A DNA stretch of 64,000 nucleotides from positions 1-64,000 of the forward strand of contig NZ_JAHWGP010000011.1 of assembly GCF_020873915.1 (NCBI RefSeq), given 5' to 3'. Shown here piece by piece: positions 35,458 through 43,237 of this stretch. Numbering within the stretch: the stretch's first letter is position 1; each line of letters starts with the position of its first letter. This DNA is from Streptomyces sp. DH5. GTDB lineage: Bacteria; Actinomycetota; Actinomycetes; Streptomycetales; Streptomycetaceae. The notes under the pieces were generated by a model that was not told the DNA's origin, made no database searches, and worked only from the letters and a program-made list of their open reading frames with translations. The position numbers and the translations under genes are program-made.

Positions 35458-36732
35458 ATGAGACAGACAGAGTCCCCCCGTGGCGCGGGCGCCGGCCGGA
35501 GCCGCCTCGCCGGCTGCGCGCTGCTGGTGGTCGCCGTCGGCGCGGGCGTCACCGGCTGCTCCTCCGACGGCAGCCCGCTGTCCGCCGAGCCGTACGACGC
35601 GACGGACCAGATCTCCTTCGTCGGGGTCGACGAGGGCAAGCCCGCGGACCCCGACAAGCCCTTGGAGGTGGTCGCCGAGGACTCCGAGGGCCGCATCACG
35701 GACGTCACCGCCGTGGACGCCTCAGGACGCCACGTGGCGGGCGAACTGGCCGCCGACGGCAGCCGGTGGCACAGCACCTCCCCGCTGGCCGCCGACGCCC
35801 AGTACACGGTCCGGGTGAGCACCGAGGACGAGGACGGCGCCCCCGGCCGCAAGGTCATCACCTTCACCACCGGCAGACCCACCGCGGCCCAGCGCCTGGA
35901 CGTCACCTTCGGCCCCCGGGCGGGTACCTACGGCGTCGGCCAGCCCCTGACCGCCGAGCTGAACGAACCGGTCAGTCAGCGGGCCCACCGGGCCGTCGTG
36001 GAACGCGCCCTCAAGGTCGACTCCACGCCCGCCGTCACCGGTTCCTGGCACTGGGTCGACGACAAGAAGCTGCACTACCGCCCGAAGGAGTACTGGCCCG
36101 CCCACGCCACCATCCGCGTCCGCAGCACCCTGGACGGCATCAAGGTCGGCGACCGGCTCCGGGGCGGTACCACCGCGCCGCTCACGATCCGCACCGGTGA
36201 CCGCGTCACGGCCCTCACCGACGCCGCCGCGCACCGCCTGACGGTCTACAAGAACGGCGAGGAGATCAAGCAGATCCCCGTCACCACCGGCAAGCCCGGC
36301 TTCGAGACCCGCAACGGCGTCAAGGTGGTCCTCGCCAAGGAACCCCTCGTACGCATGCGCAGCAGCACCGTGGGCATCGCCGAGGGCTCCTCGGAGTCCT
36401 ACGACATGGACGTCCAGTGGGCCACCCGGGTGACGTGGAGCGGCGAGTACGTGCACGCCGCCCCGTGGTCCGTCGGCTCCCAGGGCTCCGACAACGTCAG
36501 CCACGGCTGCGTGGGCATGAACACCACCAACGCGCAGTGGTTCTTCGACACCGTGCGCGAGGGCGACATCGTGGAGGTCGTCAACTCGGCCGGCGACACG
36601 ATGGAACCCTTCGGCAACGGCTACGGCGACTGGAACCTCGACTGGAACCAGTGGCAGGCCGGCAGCGCGCTGACGACCCCCACGCCCCAGGGCTCCGGCG
36701 AGAGGGCACGCCTGCGGCCCACGGCCGTGTGA
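35458..36732 (+). CDS. L,D-transpeptidase lipoprotein (YkuD family)
   Basis: 424 residues. A lipoprotein signal ends VGAGVTGC (Cys34). Two Ig-like domains follow and then the YkuD catalytic domain, with HTSxxxHG-type end SHGCVGMNTTNAQWFFD (His349, Cys351). The domain order resembles LdtMt2, which makes 3-3 cross-links in peptidoglycan. A TAGCGT box ends 6 bases before the ATG, suggesting a leaderless message. It splits the cytochrome oxidase genes into two blocks. Confidence 0.93.
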   Translation: MRQTESPRGAGAGRSRLAGCALLVVAVGAGVTGCSSDGSPLSAEPYDATDQISFVGVDEGKPADPDKPLEVVAEDSEGRITDVTAVDASGRHVAGELAADGSRWHSTSPLAADAQYTVRVSTEDEDGAPGRKVITFTTGRPTAAQRLDVTFGPRAGTYGVGQPLTAELNEPVSQRAHRAVVERALKVDSTPAVTGSWHWVDDKKLHYRPKEYWPAHATIRVRSTLDGIKVGDRLRGGTTAPLTIRTGDRVTALTDAAAHRLTVYKNGEEIKQIPVTTGKPGFETRNGVKVVLAKEPLVRMRSSTVGIAEGSSESYDMDVQWATRVTWSGEYVHAAPWSVGSQGSDNVSHGCVGMNTTNAQWFFDTVREGDIVEVVNSAGDTMEPFGNGYGDWNLDWNQWQAGSALTTPTPQGSGERARLRPTAV

Positions 36733-36800
36733 CCCCCTCAGGGGCGCGGGGCCGTACCGGTATGCGGCTCCGCCGCGCGGGCGCGACCGGCCACGACGGA
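36733..36800. repeat. Dispersed repeat with an internal insertion
   Basis: CCTCAGGGGCGCGGGG continues not to ACTGCGCG but to CCGTACCGGTATGCGGCTCC and GCCGCGCGG, and then resumes GCGCGACCGGCCACGACGGA with CCCGCAGCCGC. Compare the uninterrupted copy at 54.2 kb. It lies between the convergent transpeptidase and receiver genes. Confidence 0.7.
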
Positions 36801-36835
36801 CCCGCAGCCGCCGCACCACAGGACCGGCGGAGCGA

Positions 36836-37237
36836 CTACGCGCTCTGCAGCCGCTTCTGCCGCAGCAGCGCAGCCAGCGCGGACGCGAACTCCACGGGCT
36901 CGACCGGCAGGGTCACCGCGGCCTCCGCCCGGCTCCACGTCGCCAGCCAGGCGTCCTGCGGCCGCGCGATCAGCAGCAGCACCGGCGGACAGTTGAACAC
37001 CTCGTCCTTGATCTGCCGGCACAGCCCCATGCCTCCCATCGGCACCGCCTCGCCGTCGAACACGCACACGTCGATGCCGCCCCGGTCCAGCTCCGTGAGC
37101 ACGGCCGCCTGGGTCGCGCACTCCACGAACTCCACTACGGGCACGTCCGGGGCCGGCCGCCGGCCGGTGGCGAGCCGCACCTGCTCCCGGGTGTTGGCGT
37201 CGTCGCTGTAGACCAGCACCGTGGCGGTCGCCTGCAT
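36836..37237 (-). CDS. Degenerate receiver-domain protein
   Basis: 133 residues from ATG 37237 (GGAGG close upstream). It has the length and layout of a stand-alone CheY-like receiver: acidic pair S-D12-D13, phospho-acceptor position D61 in [15 protein letters not shown]. But the switch Thr/Ser after beta-4 reads LLLIARPQ and the conserved Lys before Pro reads VTLPVEP, so phosphorylation signalling is doubtful. There is no output domain. It diverges from ctaE with 226 bases between, and may therefore be linked to respiration; that is inference only. Confidence 0.85.
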   Translation of the reverse strand: MQATATVLVYSDDANTREQVRLATGRRPAPDVPVVEFVECATQAAVLTELDRGGIDVCVFDGEAVPMGGMGLCRQIKDEVFNCPPVLLLIARPQDAWLATWSRAEAAVTLPVEPVEFASALAALLRQKRLQSA

Positions 37238-37447
37238 TGTTCCTCCACGCGTAAGAGAGAGGGCACGGCTCTGTCGGGAACTTCGGGTACCGATGGCGCG
37301 GATGCTACCCCCTCGGACCGTCTGTCAACACTGGTTCGGACACGGCTTCGAACGGGTCCTCCCGGGGCCCCGGGTGGGCCATCCGGGCAGTCCAGGACGG
37401 GGGAACACACCGAACGGCACCCCCGGGAGTGAGGGCGGGATAAGCGA

Positions 37448-37462
37448 CCGACATAATGTCGG
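37448..37462 (+). promoter_or_regulatory. Perfect 15-nt palindrome overlapping the ctaE -10 region
   Basis: CCGACAT-A-ATGTCGG ends one base before the ctaE GTG. The -10-like CATAAT (37452-37457) lies inside it, 6 bases before the GTG, so a transcript could start at the start codon itself. A protein bound here would block the promoter directly. Confidence 0.6.
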
Positions 37463-37463
37463 C

Positions 37464-38075
37464 GTGGCGACAGCAACGACAGTAGATACCGGGCACGCGC
37501 ACCCGTCGGTCAACCGACCGAACCTCACCAGCGTCGGAACCATCATCTGGCTGAGTTCCGAGCTGATGTTCTTCGCGGCCCTCTTCGCGATGTACTTCAC
37601 CCTGCGATCGGTGACCGGACCCGACTTCTGGTCGGAGAAGGCCGACTCCCTGAACTTCCCGTTCTCGGCGGCGAACACCACGATCCTGGTCCTCTCCTCC
37701 CTCACCTGTCAGCTCGGCGTCTTCGCCGCCGAGCGCGGTGACGTGAAGAAGCTCCGGACGTGGTTCATCGTCACCTTCATCATGGGTGCGGTCTTCATCG
37801 GAGGACAGGTCCTCGAGTACACCGAGCTGGTCAAGCACTACGGCCTGTCTCTCTCCTCCGACGCCTACGGCTCGGCCTTCTACCTGACCACCGGCTTCCA
37901 CGGCCTGCATGTGCTGGGCGGTCTCATCGCCTTCCTGCTGGTCCTGGGCCGGACCTACGCGGCACGGAGGTTCACTCACGAGCAGGCGACAGCGGCCATC
38001 GTCGTGTCCTATTACTGGCACTTCGTCGACGTCGTCTGGATCGGCCTCTTTGCCACGATCTACATGATCAAGTAG
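37464..38075 (+). CDS. ctaE: Cytochrome c oxidase subunit III
   Basis: 203 residues from GTG 37464 ([20 protein letters not shown]). Five membrane helices as in short-form subunit [103 protein letters not shown]. No ribosome site is visible; a leaderless start fits the promoter geometry. It leads the ctaE-qcrC-qcrA-qcrB block encoding part of the bc1-aa3 supercomplex. Confidence 0.96.
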   Translation: MATATTVDTGHAHPSVNRPNLTSVGTIIWLSSELMFFAALFAMYFTLRSVTGPDFWSEKADSLNFPFSAANTTILVLSSLTCQLGVFAAERGDVKKLRTWFIVTFIMGAVFIGGQVLEYTELVKHYGLSLSSDAYGSAFYLTTGFHGLHVLGGLIAFLLVLGRTYAARRFTHEQATAAIVVSYYWHFVDVVWIGLFATIYMIK

Positions 38076-38156
38076 CAGGGCCCACAGCCTCGCGCGCGCG
38101 AAGCCGCGCACCAACCAGAAGCATCGACGCAGAAGATCCTGACACCGGGGTAATCC

Positions 38157-38969
38157 GTGAAAAAGCTCTCCGCACGACGACGCCACCCGCTGGCGGCGCT
38201 CGTCGTCCTACTCCTCGCCCTGGCGTGCACCGGGGGGCTCTACGCCGTGTTCGCACCCGCGGACAAGGCGCAGGCCGACGAAACCGCCCAGTCCCTCACC
38301 ATCGAGGAGGGCAAGAAGCTCTACGCGGTCGGCTGCGCCAGCTGCCACGGCACCGGCGGTCAGGGCACCTCCGACGGTCCGAGCCTGGTGGGCGTGGGCG
38401 CCGCCGCGGTCGACTTCCAGGTGGGCACCGGCCGTATGCCGGCCGCCACCTCGCAGGGCGCGCAGCTGCCCGACAAGCCGGCTGTCTACTCGCAGGCCGA
38501 GATCGACCAGCTGGCCGCGTACATCGCCTCCCTGGGCGCCGGTCCGGCGATCCCCACCGAGGAGCAGTACGGCCCCGAGGGTGCCGACATCGCCAAGGGC
38601 GGTGAACTGTTCCGCAACAACTGCGCGCAGTGCCACAACTTCACCGGCAAGGGCGGCGCGCTCACGCACGGCAAGTACGCCCCGGACCTCGAGGACGTCG
38701 CACCGAAGCACATCTACGAGGCCATGCTCACGGGCCCGCAGAACATGCCCTCCTTCCCCGACAGCACGCTGTCCGAGCAGAACAAGAAGGACATCATCGC
38801 GTACCTGGACACGGTCAACAGCGATGACTCCAAGAGCCCCGGTGGCCTCGCGCTCGGTGGATTCGGGCCGGTCTCGGAGGGTCTGTTCGCGTGGATCTTC
38901 GGACTCGGCGCGCTGATCGCGGTCGCCGTCTGGGTCGCCGCTCGGACCGCAAAGGCCAAGAAGTCATGA
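38157..38969 (+). CDS. qcrC: Diheme cytochrome c subunit of the bc1 complex
   Basis: 270 residues. An N-terminal signal/anchor (HPLAALVVLLLALACTGGLY) precedes two heme c domains with CASCH and CAQCH, each followed by a distal methionine region (GRMPA; QNMPSFPD). A C-terminal helix (FAWIFGLGALIAVAVWVA) completes it. In actinobacteria this diheme protein replaces soluble cytochrome c and hands electrons straight to CuA of CtaC. Its stop overlaps the qcrA start (ATGA). Confidence 0.97.
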   Translation: MKKLSARRRHPLAALVVLLLALACTGGLYAVFAPADKAQADETAQSLTIEEGKKLYAVGCASCHGTGGQGTSDGPSLVGVGAAAVDFQVGTGRMPAATSQGAQLPDKPAVYSQAEIDQLAAYIASLGAGPAIPTEEQYGPEGADIAKGGELFRNNCAQCHNFTGKGGALTHGKYAPDLEDVAPKHIYEAMLTGPQNMPSFPDSTLSEQNKKDIIAYLDTVNSDDSKSPGGLALGGFGPVSEGLFAWIFGLGALIAVAVWVAARTAKAKKS

Positions 38970-40024
38970 GTAGCCAAGACATTCCAGAAGAGAACCTGCC
39001 CGCAGCGCAGGACGCCCCCGCCGGTGCGGTGAAGCTCGCGGACGAGAAGAACCCGTTCGCCGACCCGGGCCTGCCGCCGCACGAGCCGCGGATCCAGGAC
39101 CTCGACGAGCGGGCCGCCAAGCGGTCCGAGCGCACGGTCGCCCTGCTGTTCACGCTGTCGATGCTGGCCACCGTCGGCTTCATCGTCTCGTTCGTGACGA
39201 TCCCGGTCGACCAGTACGTCTACATCTTCATGCTCGGTCACATCAGCGCGCTGAACTTCGCGCTCGGTATGACCCTCGGTGTCGCCCTGTTCGCCATCGG
39301 CGCCGGCGCGGTCCACTGGGCCCGCACGCTGATGTCGGACCACGAGATCGCCGACGAGCGTCACCCGATCGAGGCCTCCCCGGAGGTCAAGGCGAAGGTC
39401 ATGGACGACTTCCGCCAGGGTGCCAAGGAGTCGGTGCTCGGCCGCCGGAAGCTGATCCGCAACACGATGTTCGGCGCGCTCGCCCTGTTCCCGCTCTCCG
39501 GAGTGGTGCTGCTGCGTGACCTCGGTCCGCTGCCCGGGACCAAGCTGCGCGAGACCGCGTGGTCCAAGGGCAAGCTGCTGGTCAACATGAACACGAACGA
39601 GCCGCTGCGGCCGTCCGACATCATCGTGGGCTCGCTCACCTTCGCCCAGCCCGAGGGTCTCGACCCGCACGAGCACGGCTTCATGACCGAGATCGCCAAG
39701 GCTGCCCTGATGCTGGTCCGTATCCAGCCGGACGACATCAAGGACAAGCAGTCGCTGGAGTGGTCGCACGAGGGGATCCTCGCCTACTCGAAGATCTGCA
39801 CCCACGTCGGTTGCCCGATCTCCCTGTACGAGCAGCAGACGCACCACGCGCTGTGCCCCTGTCACCAGTCCACCTTCGACCTCTCCGACGGTGCCAAGGT
39901 GATCTTCGGTCCCGCCGGTCACGCCCTGCCGCAGCTGCGCATCGGCGTGAACGACGAGGGCTACCTCGAAGCGCTCGGCGACTTCGACGAGCCCGTCGGT
40001 CCTGCCTTCTGGGAGCGCGGATGA
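38966..40024 (+). CDS. qcrA: Rieske iron-sulfur subunit of the bc1 complex
   Basis: 352 residues. A long cytosolic N-terminus is followed by three membrane helices (typical of actinobacteria, one in other bacteria) and a C-terminal Rieske fold with CTHVGCP and CPCHQSTFD ligating the 2Fe-2S cluster. ATG 38966 overlaps the qcrC stop, and the TGA overlaps the qcrB ATG, so qcrC, qcrA and qcrB are translationally coupled. Confidence 0.97.
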   Translation: MSSQDIPEENLPAAQDAPAGAVKLADEKNPFADPGLPPHEPRIQDLDERAAKRSERTVALLFTLSMLATVGFIVSFVTIPVDQYVYIFMLGHISALNFALGMTLGVALFAIGAGAVHWARTLMSDHEIADERHPIEASPEVKAKVMDDFRQGAKESVLGRRKLIRNTMFGALALFPLSGVVLLRDLGPLPGTKLRETAWSKGKLLVNMNTNEPLRPSDIIVGSLTFAQPEGLDPHEHGFMTEIAKAALMLVRIQPDDIKDKQSLEWSHEGILAYSKICTHVGCPISLYEQQTHHALCPCHQSTFDLSDGAKVIFGPAGHALPQLRIGVNDEGYLEALGDFDEPVGPAFWERG

Positions 40025-41658
40025 GTACTACGACGACCCCCGAGTCCCGCTCTCGCGGGAAGGCGCCGGCCGGCGAGCGCGTCGCCGACTGGGCCGACGG
40101 CCGGCTGGGGATCTACTCCCTGGCCAAGGCCAACATGCGCAAGATCTTCCCCGACCACTGGTCGTTCATGCTGGGTGAGATCTGCCTCTACAGCTTCCTC
40201 ATCATCATCCTCACGGGTGTGTACCTGACGCTGTTCTTCCACCCGTCGATGAACGAGGTGGAGTACCACGGCAGTTACATCCCGATGCAGGGCCAGCTGA
40301 TGAGTGAGGCCTACAAGTCGACGCTGGACATCAGCTTCGACGTCCGTGGCGGTCTGCTGATCCGGCAGATCCACCACTGGGCCGCGCTGGTCTTCCTGGC
40401 CGGCATGTTCGCGCACATGATGCGCGTGTTCTTCACCGGCGCGTTCCGCAAGCCGCGTGAGATCAACTGGCTGTTCGGCTTCCTGCTGTTCGTCCTCGGC
40501 ATGTTCACCGGTTTCACCGGCTACTCGCTCCCGGACGACCTGCTCTCCGGCACCGGTATCCGCTTCATGGAGGGCGCGGTCCTGTCCGTGCCGATCGTCG
40601 GCACGTACCTGTCGTTCTTCATCTTCGGCGGCGAGTTCCCCGGCGACGACTTCATCGCCAGGTTCTTCTCGGTCCACGTCCTGCTGCTGCCGGGCATCAT
40701 GCTGGGTCTCGTCGTGGCCCACCTGATCCTGGTCTTCTACCACAAGCACACGCAGTTCGCGGGTCCCGGCAAGACCAACAAGAACGTCGTCGGCATGCCG
40801 CTGCTGCCGGTCTACATGGCCAAGGCCGGAGGCTTCTTCTTCCTGGTCTTCGGTGTGCTCGCGGCCCTCTCGGCGATCGCCACGATCAACCCCATCTGGA
40901 ACATCGGCCCCTACCGGCCGGACATGGTCTCCACGAACGCCCAGCCCGACTGGTACATGGGCTTCTCCGAGGGCCTGATCCGTGTCATGCCGGGCTGGGA
41001 GATCAACTTCTGGGGCCACACGCTCGTCCTGGGCGTGTTCATCCCGCTGCTGATCTTCCCGCTGGTCCTGGTGTCGATCGCGGTGTACCCGTTCATCGAG
41101 TCCTGGGTCACCGGCGACAAGCGCGAGCACCACATCCTGGACCGTCCGCGCAACGCCCCGACCCGCACCGCCTTCGGTGTCGCCTGGATCACGCTGTACT
41201 TCGTGCTCCTCGTCGGTGGCGGCAACGACCTGTGGGCCACGCACTTCAACCTGTCGATCAACGCGATCACCTGGTTCGTCCGGATCGGCTTCTTCGTCGC
41301 CCCGGTCGTGGCGTTCATCGTCACCAAGCGGATCTGCCTCGGCCTCCAGCGCCGTGACAAGGAGAAGGTGCTGCACGGCCGGGAGACCGGCATCATCAAG
41401 CGCCTGCCGCACGGCGAGTTCATCGAGGTCCACGAGCCGCTCAGCCAGGAGCAGCTGCACACCCTCACCGCGCACGAGCAGTACAAGCCGCTCGAGCTCG
41501 GCCCGGAGGTCGACGAGAACGGCGTCCGGCGCAAGGTGAAGATGAGCGAGAAGCTGCGCGCCAAGCTCAGCAAGGGCTACTACGGCGGGGAGTCCCAGAT
41601 CCCGAAGCCGACCGTCGAGGAGTACAAGGAGATCACGAGCGGCCACGGCCACCACTGA
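40021..41658 (+). CDS. qcrB: Cytochrome b subunit of the bc1 complex
   Basis: 545 residues. Heme-ligand helices IRQIHHWAALVFLAGMFAHM and SVHVLLLPGIMLGLVVAHLI with the quinol-site motif PDWYMGFSEG (the PEWY equivalent) are clear. A long hydrophilic C-terminal tail (RRDKEKVLHGRETGIIKRLP onward) is the actinobacterial extension. Last gene of the block; a 22-bp hairpin follows. Confidence 0.97.
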   Translation: MSTTTTPESRSRGKAPAGERVADWADGRLGIYSLAKANMRKIFPDHWSFMLGEICLYSFLIIILTGVYLTLFFHPSMNEVEYHGSYIPMQGQLMSEAYKSTLDISFDVRGGLLIRQIHHWAALVFLAGMFAHMMRVFFTGAFRKPREINWLFGFLLFVLGMFTGFTGYSLPDDLLSGTGIRFMEGAVLSVPIVGTYLSFFIFGGEFPGDDFIARFFSVHVLLLPGIMLGLVVAHLILVFYHKHTQFAGPGKTNKNVVGMPLLPVYMAKAGGFFFLVFGVLAALSAIATINPIWNIGPYRPDMVSTNAQPDWYMGFSEGLIRVMPGWEINFWGHTLVLGVFIPLLIFPLVLVSIAVYPFIESWVTGDKREHHILDRPRNAPTRTAFGVAWITLYFVLLVGGGNDLWATHFNLSINAITWFVRIGFFVAPVVAFIVTKRICLGLQRRDKEKVLHGRETGIIKRLPHGEFIEVHEPLSQEQLHTLTAHEQYKPLELGPEVDENGVRRKVKMSEKLRAKLSKGYYGGESQIPKPTVEEYKEITSGHGHH

Positions 41659-41689
41659 TCCCCCACGCGCCTCATCCCAGTCGCCACAC

Positions 41690-41738
41690 GACGGCGAAGG
41701 GCCCCCGTCCGTTCTGCGGACGGGGGCCCTTCGCCGTC
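41690..41738 (+). terminator. Perfect 22-bp hairpin after qcrB
   Basis: Arms 41690-41711 and 41717-41738 (GACGGCGAAGGGCCCCCGTC) pair completely around TTCTG. It ends the ctaE-qcr operon, before the trpD promoter. Confidence 0.93.
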
Positions 41739-41813
41739 CCCGGGGCTGGATAGGGTGGGAGCCCCGGGACCGAACCGGTTCCCCGCACTCTTCTACGTAC
41801 CTCAGGAGCGGCC

Positions 41814-42878
41814 ATGAGCGCTGTGACCCCCGCTGGAGGCGACACCGCGGCGGGCCGCTCCTGGCCCGCCGTGCTGAACGGACTGCTGGACGGCCGGAAC
41901 CTCTCCGCCGACGACACCGCCTGGGCGATGGACCTGATCATGCGCGGTGAGGCGACCGACGCGCAGATCGCCGGCTTCGCGGTCTCGCTGCGGGCCAAGG
42001 GCGAGACCGTCGAGGAGATCACCGGCTGCGTGCGCGCCATGTACGACCACGCCAACGTGATCGACGTGCCGGGCGCCACCGTCGACATCGTCGGCACCGG
42101 CGGGGACGGCGCCAGGACGGTGAACATCTCCACGATGTCCTCGATCGTGGTCGCCGGCACCGGCGCGAAGGTCGTCAAGCACGGCAACCGGGCCGCCTCC
42201 TCCGCGTCCGGCGCCTCCGACGTCCTGGAGGAACTCGGCGTCAACCTGGAACTCACCCCGCGACGGGTCGCCGAGGTCGCCGAGGAGGCGGGGATCACCT
42301 TCTGCTTCGCGGTGAAGTTCCACCCGGCGCTGCGCCACGTGGCCGCCGCGCGCGGCCAGCTCGGCATCCGCACGGTGTTCAACTTCCTCGGCCCGCTGTC
42401 CAACCCGGCGCGGGTCAAGGCACAGGCCGTGGGTGTCGCCGACCCCCGGATGGCGCCCATCATCGCCGGGGTCTTCGCCGGGCGCGGTCACTCCTCGCTG
42501 GTGTTCCGCGGCGACGACGGACTGGACGAACTGACCACCACCGCCACCTCCAAGGTGTGGGTGGTCCGCGACGGGAAGGTCGACGAGCAGACCTTCGACC
42601 CGCGCGAGGTGGGCATCGAACTGGTGCCGGTGGAAGCCCTGCGCGGCGCCGACGCCTCCTACAACGCGGAGGTCGCCCGCCGGGTGCTGGACGGCGAGGC
42701 CGGCCCGGTGCGGGACGCGGTGCTGCTGAACTCGGCGGCGGCGCTGGTCGCCCTGGAGCCGGGCTCCGGCACCCTCACGGAGCAGATCCGCGCCGGGATG
42801 GAGAAGGCGGCCGAGTCCGTCGACTCGGGGGCCGCCCGGCGCGTCCTGCAGCGGTGGGTGGCCGTCAGCAACGCGTAG
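41814..42878 (+). CDS. trpD: Anthranilate phosphoribosyltransferase
   Basis: 354 residues. Motifs: [20 protein letters not shown] (PRPP loop), [20 protein letters not shown] and [13 protein letters not shown]. It makes phosphoribosyl-anthranilate in tryptophan synthesis. CAGGAG lies 5 bases before the ATG, and TAGGGT about 60 bases upstream is a likely -10. It stands alone, as is usual for Streptomyces trpD; a hairpin terminator follows. Confidence 0.96.
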   Translation: MSAVTPAGGDTAAGRSWPAVLNGLLDGRNLSADDTAWAMDLIMRGEATDAQIAGFAVSLRAKGETVEEITGCVRAMYDHANVIDVPGATVDIVGTGGDGARTVNISTMSSIVVAGTGAKVVKHGNRAASSASGASDVLEELGVNLELTPRRVAEVAEEAGITFCFAVKFHPALRHVAAARGQLGIRTVFNFLGPLSNPARVKAQAVGVADPRMAPIIAGVFAGRGHSSLVFRGDDGLDELTTTATSKVWVVRDGKVDEQTFDPREVGIELVPVEALRGADASYNAEVARRVLDGEAGPVRDAVLLNSAAALVALEPGSGTLTEQIRAGMEKAAESVDSGAARRVLQRWVAVSNA

Positions 42879-42893
42879 CCGCCCGACGTGCAC

Positions 42894-42929
42894 GATGTCC
42901 CGCGATCCGGAAACGGGTTGCGGGACATC
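42894..42929 (+). terminator. Hairpin terminator after trpD
   Basis: GATGTCCCGC pairs with GCGGGACATC. The inner CCG/CGG extends the stem towards a GAAA tetraloop. It lies 16 bases after the trpD stop and separates trpD from the SAM-IV leader. Confidence 0.9.
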
Positions 42930-42955
42930 GATCACTTCACGTAGTTTCCTGTCCC

Positions 42956-43075
42956 AGGTCATGAGTGACAGCCATCAGGCCCCGGCCGGCTGTCCGGCAA
43001 CCCTCCGTCCGTGGCGGGGTGCCCCGGGTGAGGACCAGGCCGTGGGCAGCGAGGTCCACGGCAAGCGCGGACCCC
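42956..43075 (+). promoter_or_regulatory. SAM-IV riboswitch
   Basis: The sequence follows the SAM-IV consensus closely: GGTCATGAGTGACAGCCATC, GGCCCCGGCCGGCTGTCCGG, CAACCCTCC, then GGCGGGGTGCCCCGGGTGAG, GACCAGGCCG and a 3-prime CACGGCAAGCGCGG pseudoknot partner. GGTC at 42957 pairs with GACC at 43033 to close P1. SAM-IV riboswitches are actinobacterial and control sulfur/methionine genes; the class V aminotransferase/desulfurase follows. I assigned it by motif recall, not by a covariance search. Confidence 0.88.
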
Positions 43076-43092
43076 TCGTATACCAGGGGTCC
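43069..43092 (+). promoter_or_regulatory. Expression-platform hairpin after the SAM-IV aptamer
   Basis: GGACCCCT (43069-43076) and AGGGGTCC (43085-43092) form an 8-bp stem around CGTATACC. The left arm overlaps the 3-prime part of the aptamer pseudoknot, so ligand binding and hairpin formation could be mutually exclusive. Confidence 0.5.
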
Positions 43093-43112
43093 TGGTCGTC
43101 GAGGAGCCTCCT

Positions 43113-43133
43113 GTGAGCAAGCGAATGCGCTAG
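43113..43133 (+). CDS. Six-codon upstream ORF in the riboswitch leader
   Basis: GTG AGC AAG CGA ATG CGC TAG encodes M-S-K-R-M-R. GAGGAG lies 6 bases upstream, and its AGGAG is followed directly by complementary CTCCT. It lies 105 bases before the main start. A short ORF with a good ribosome site downstream of a SAM riboswitch suggests a leader peptide or a translational readout; unproven. Confidence 0.5.
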   Translation: MSKRMR

Positions 43134-43237
43134 GGCCGCCGAGCCCCGCCTCCGCGCACCTCCTTTCCTCTTCCCTTCCGCGCTCGAGCGCCGTCCGCTC
43201 GCGCGGTGGTTCCGCCTGCCTCACCGGGAGTCCCGTC

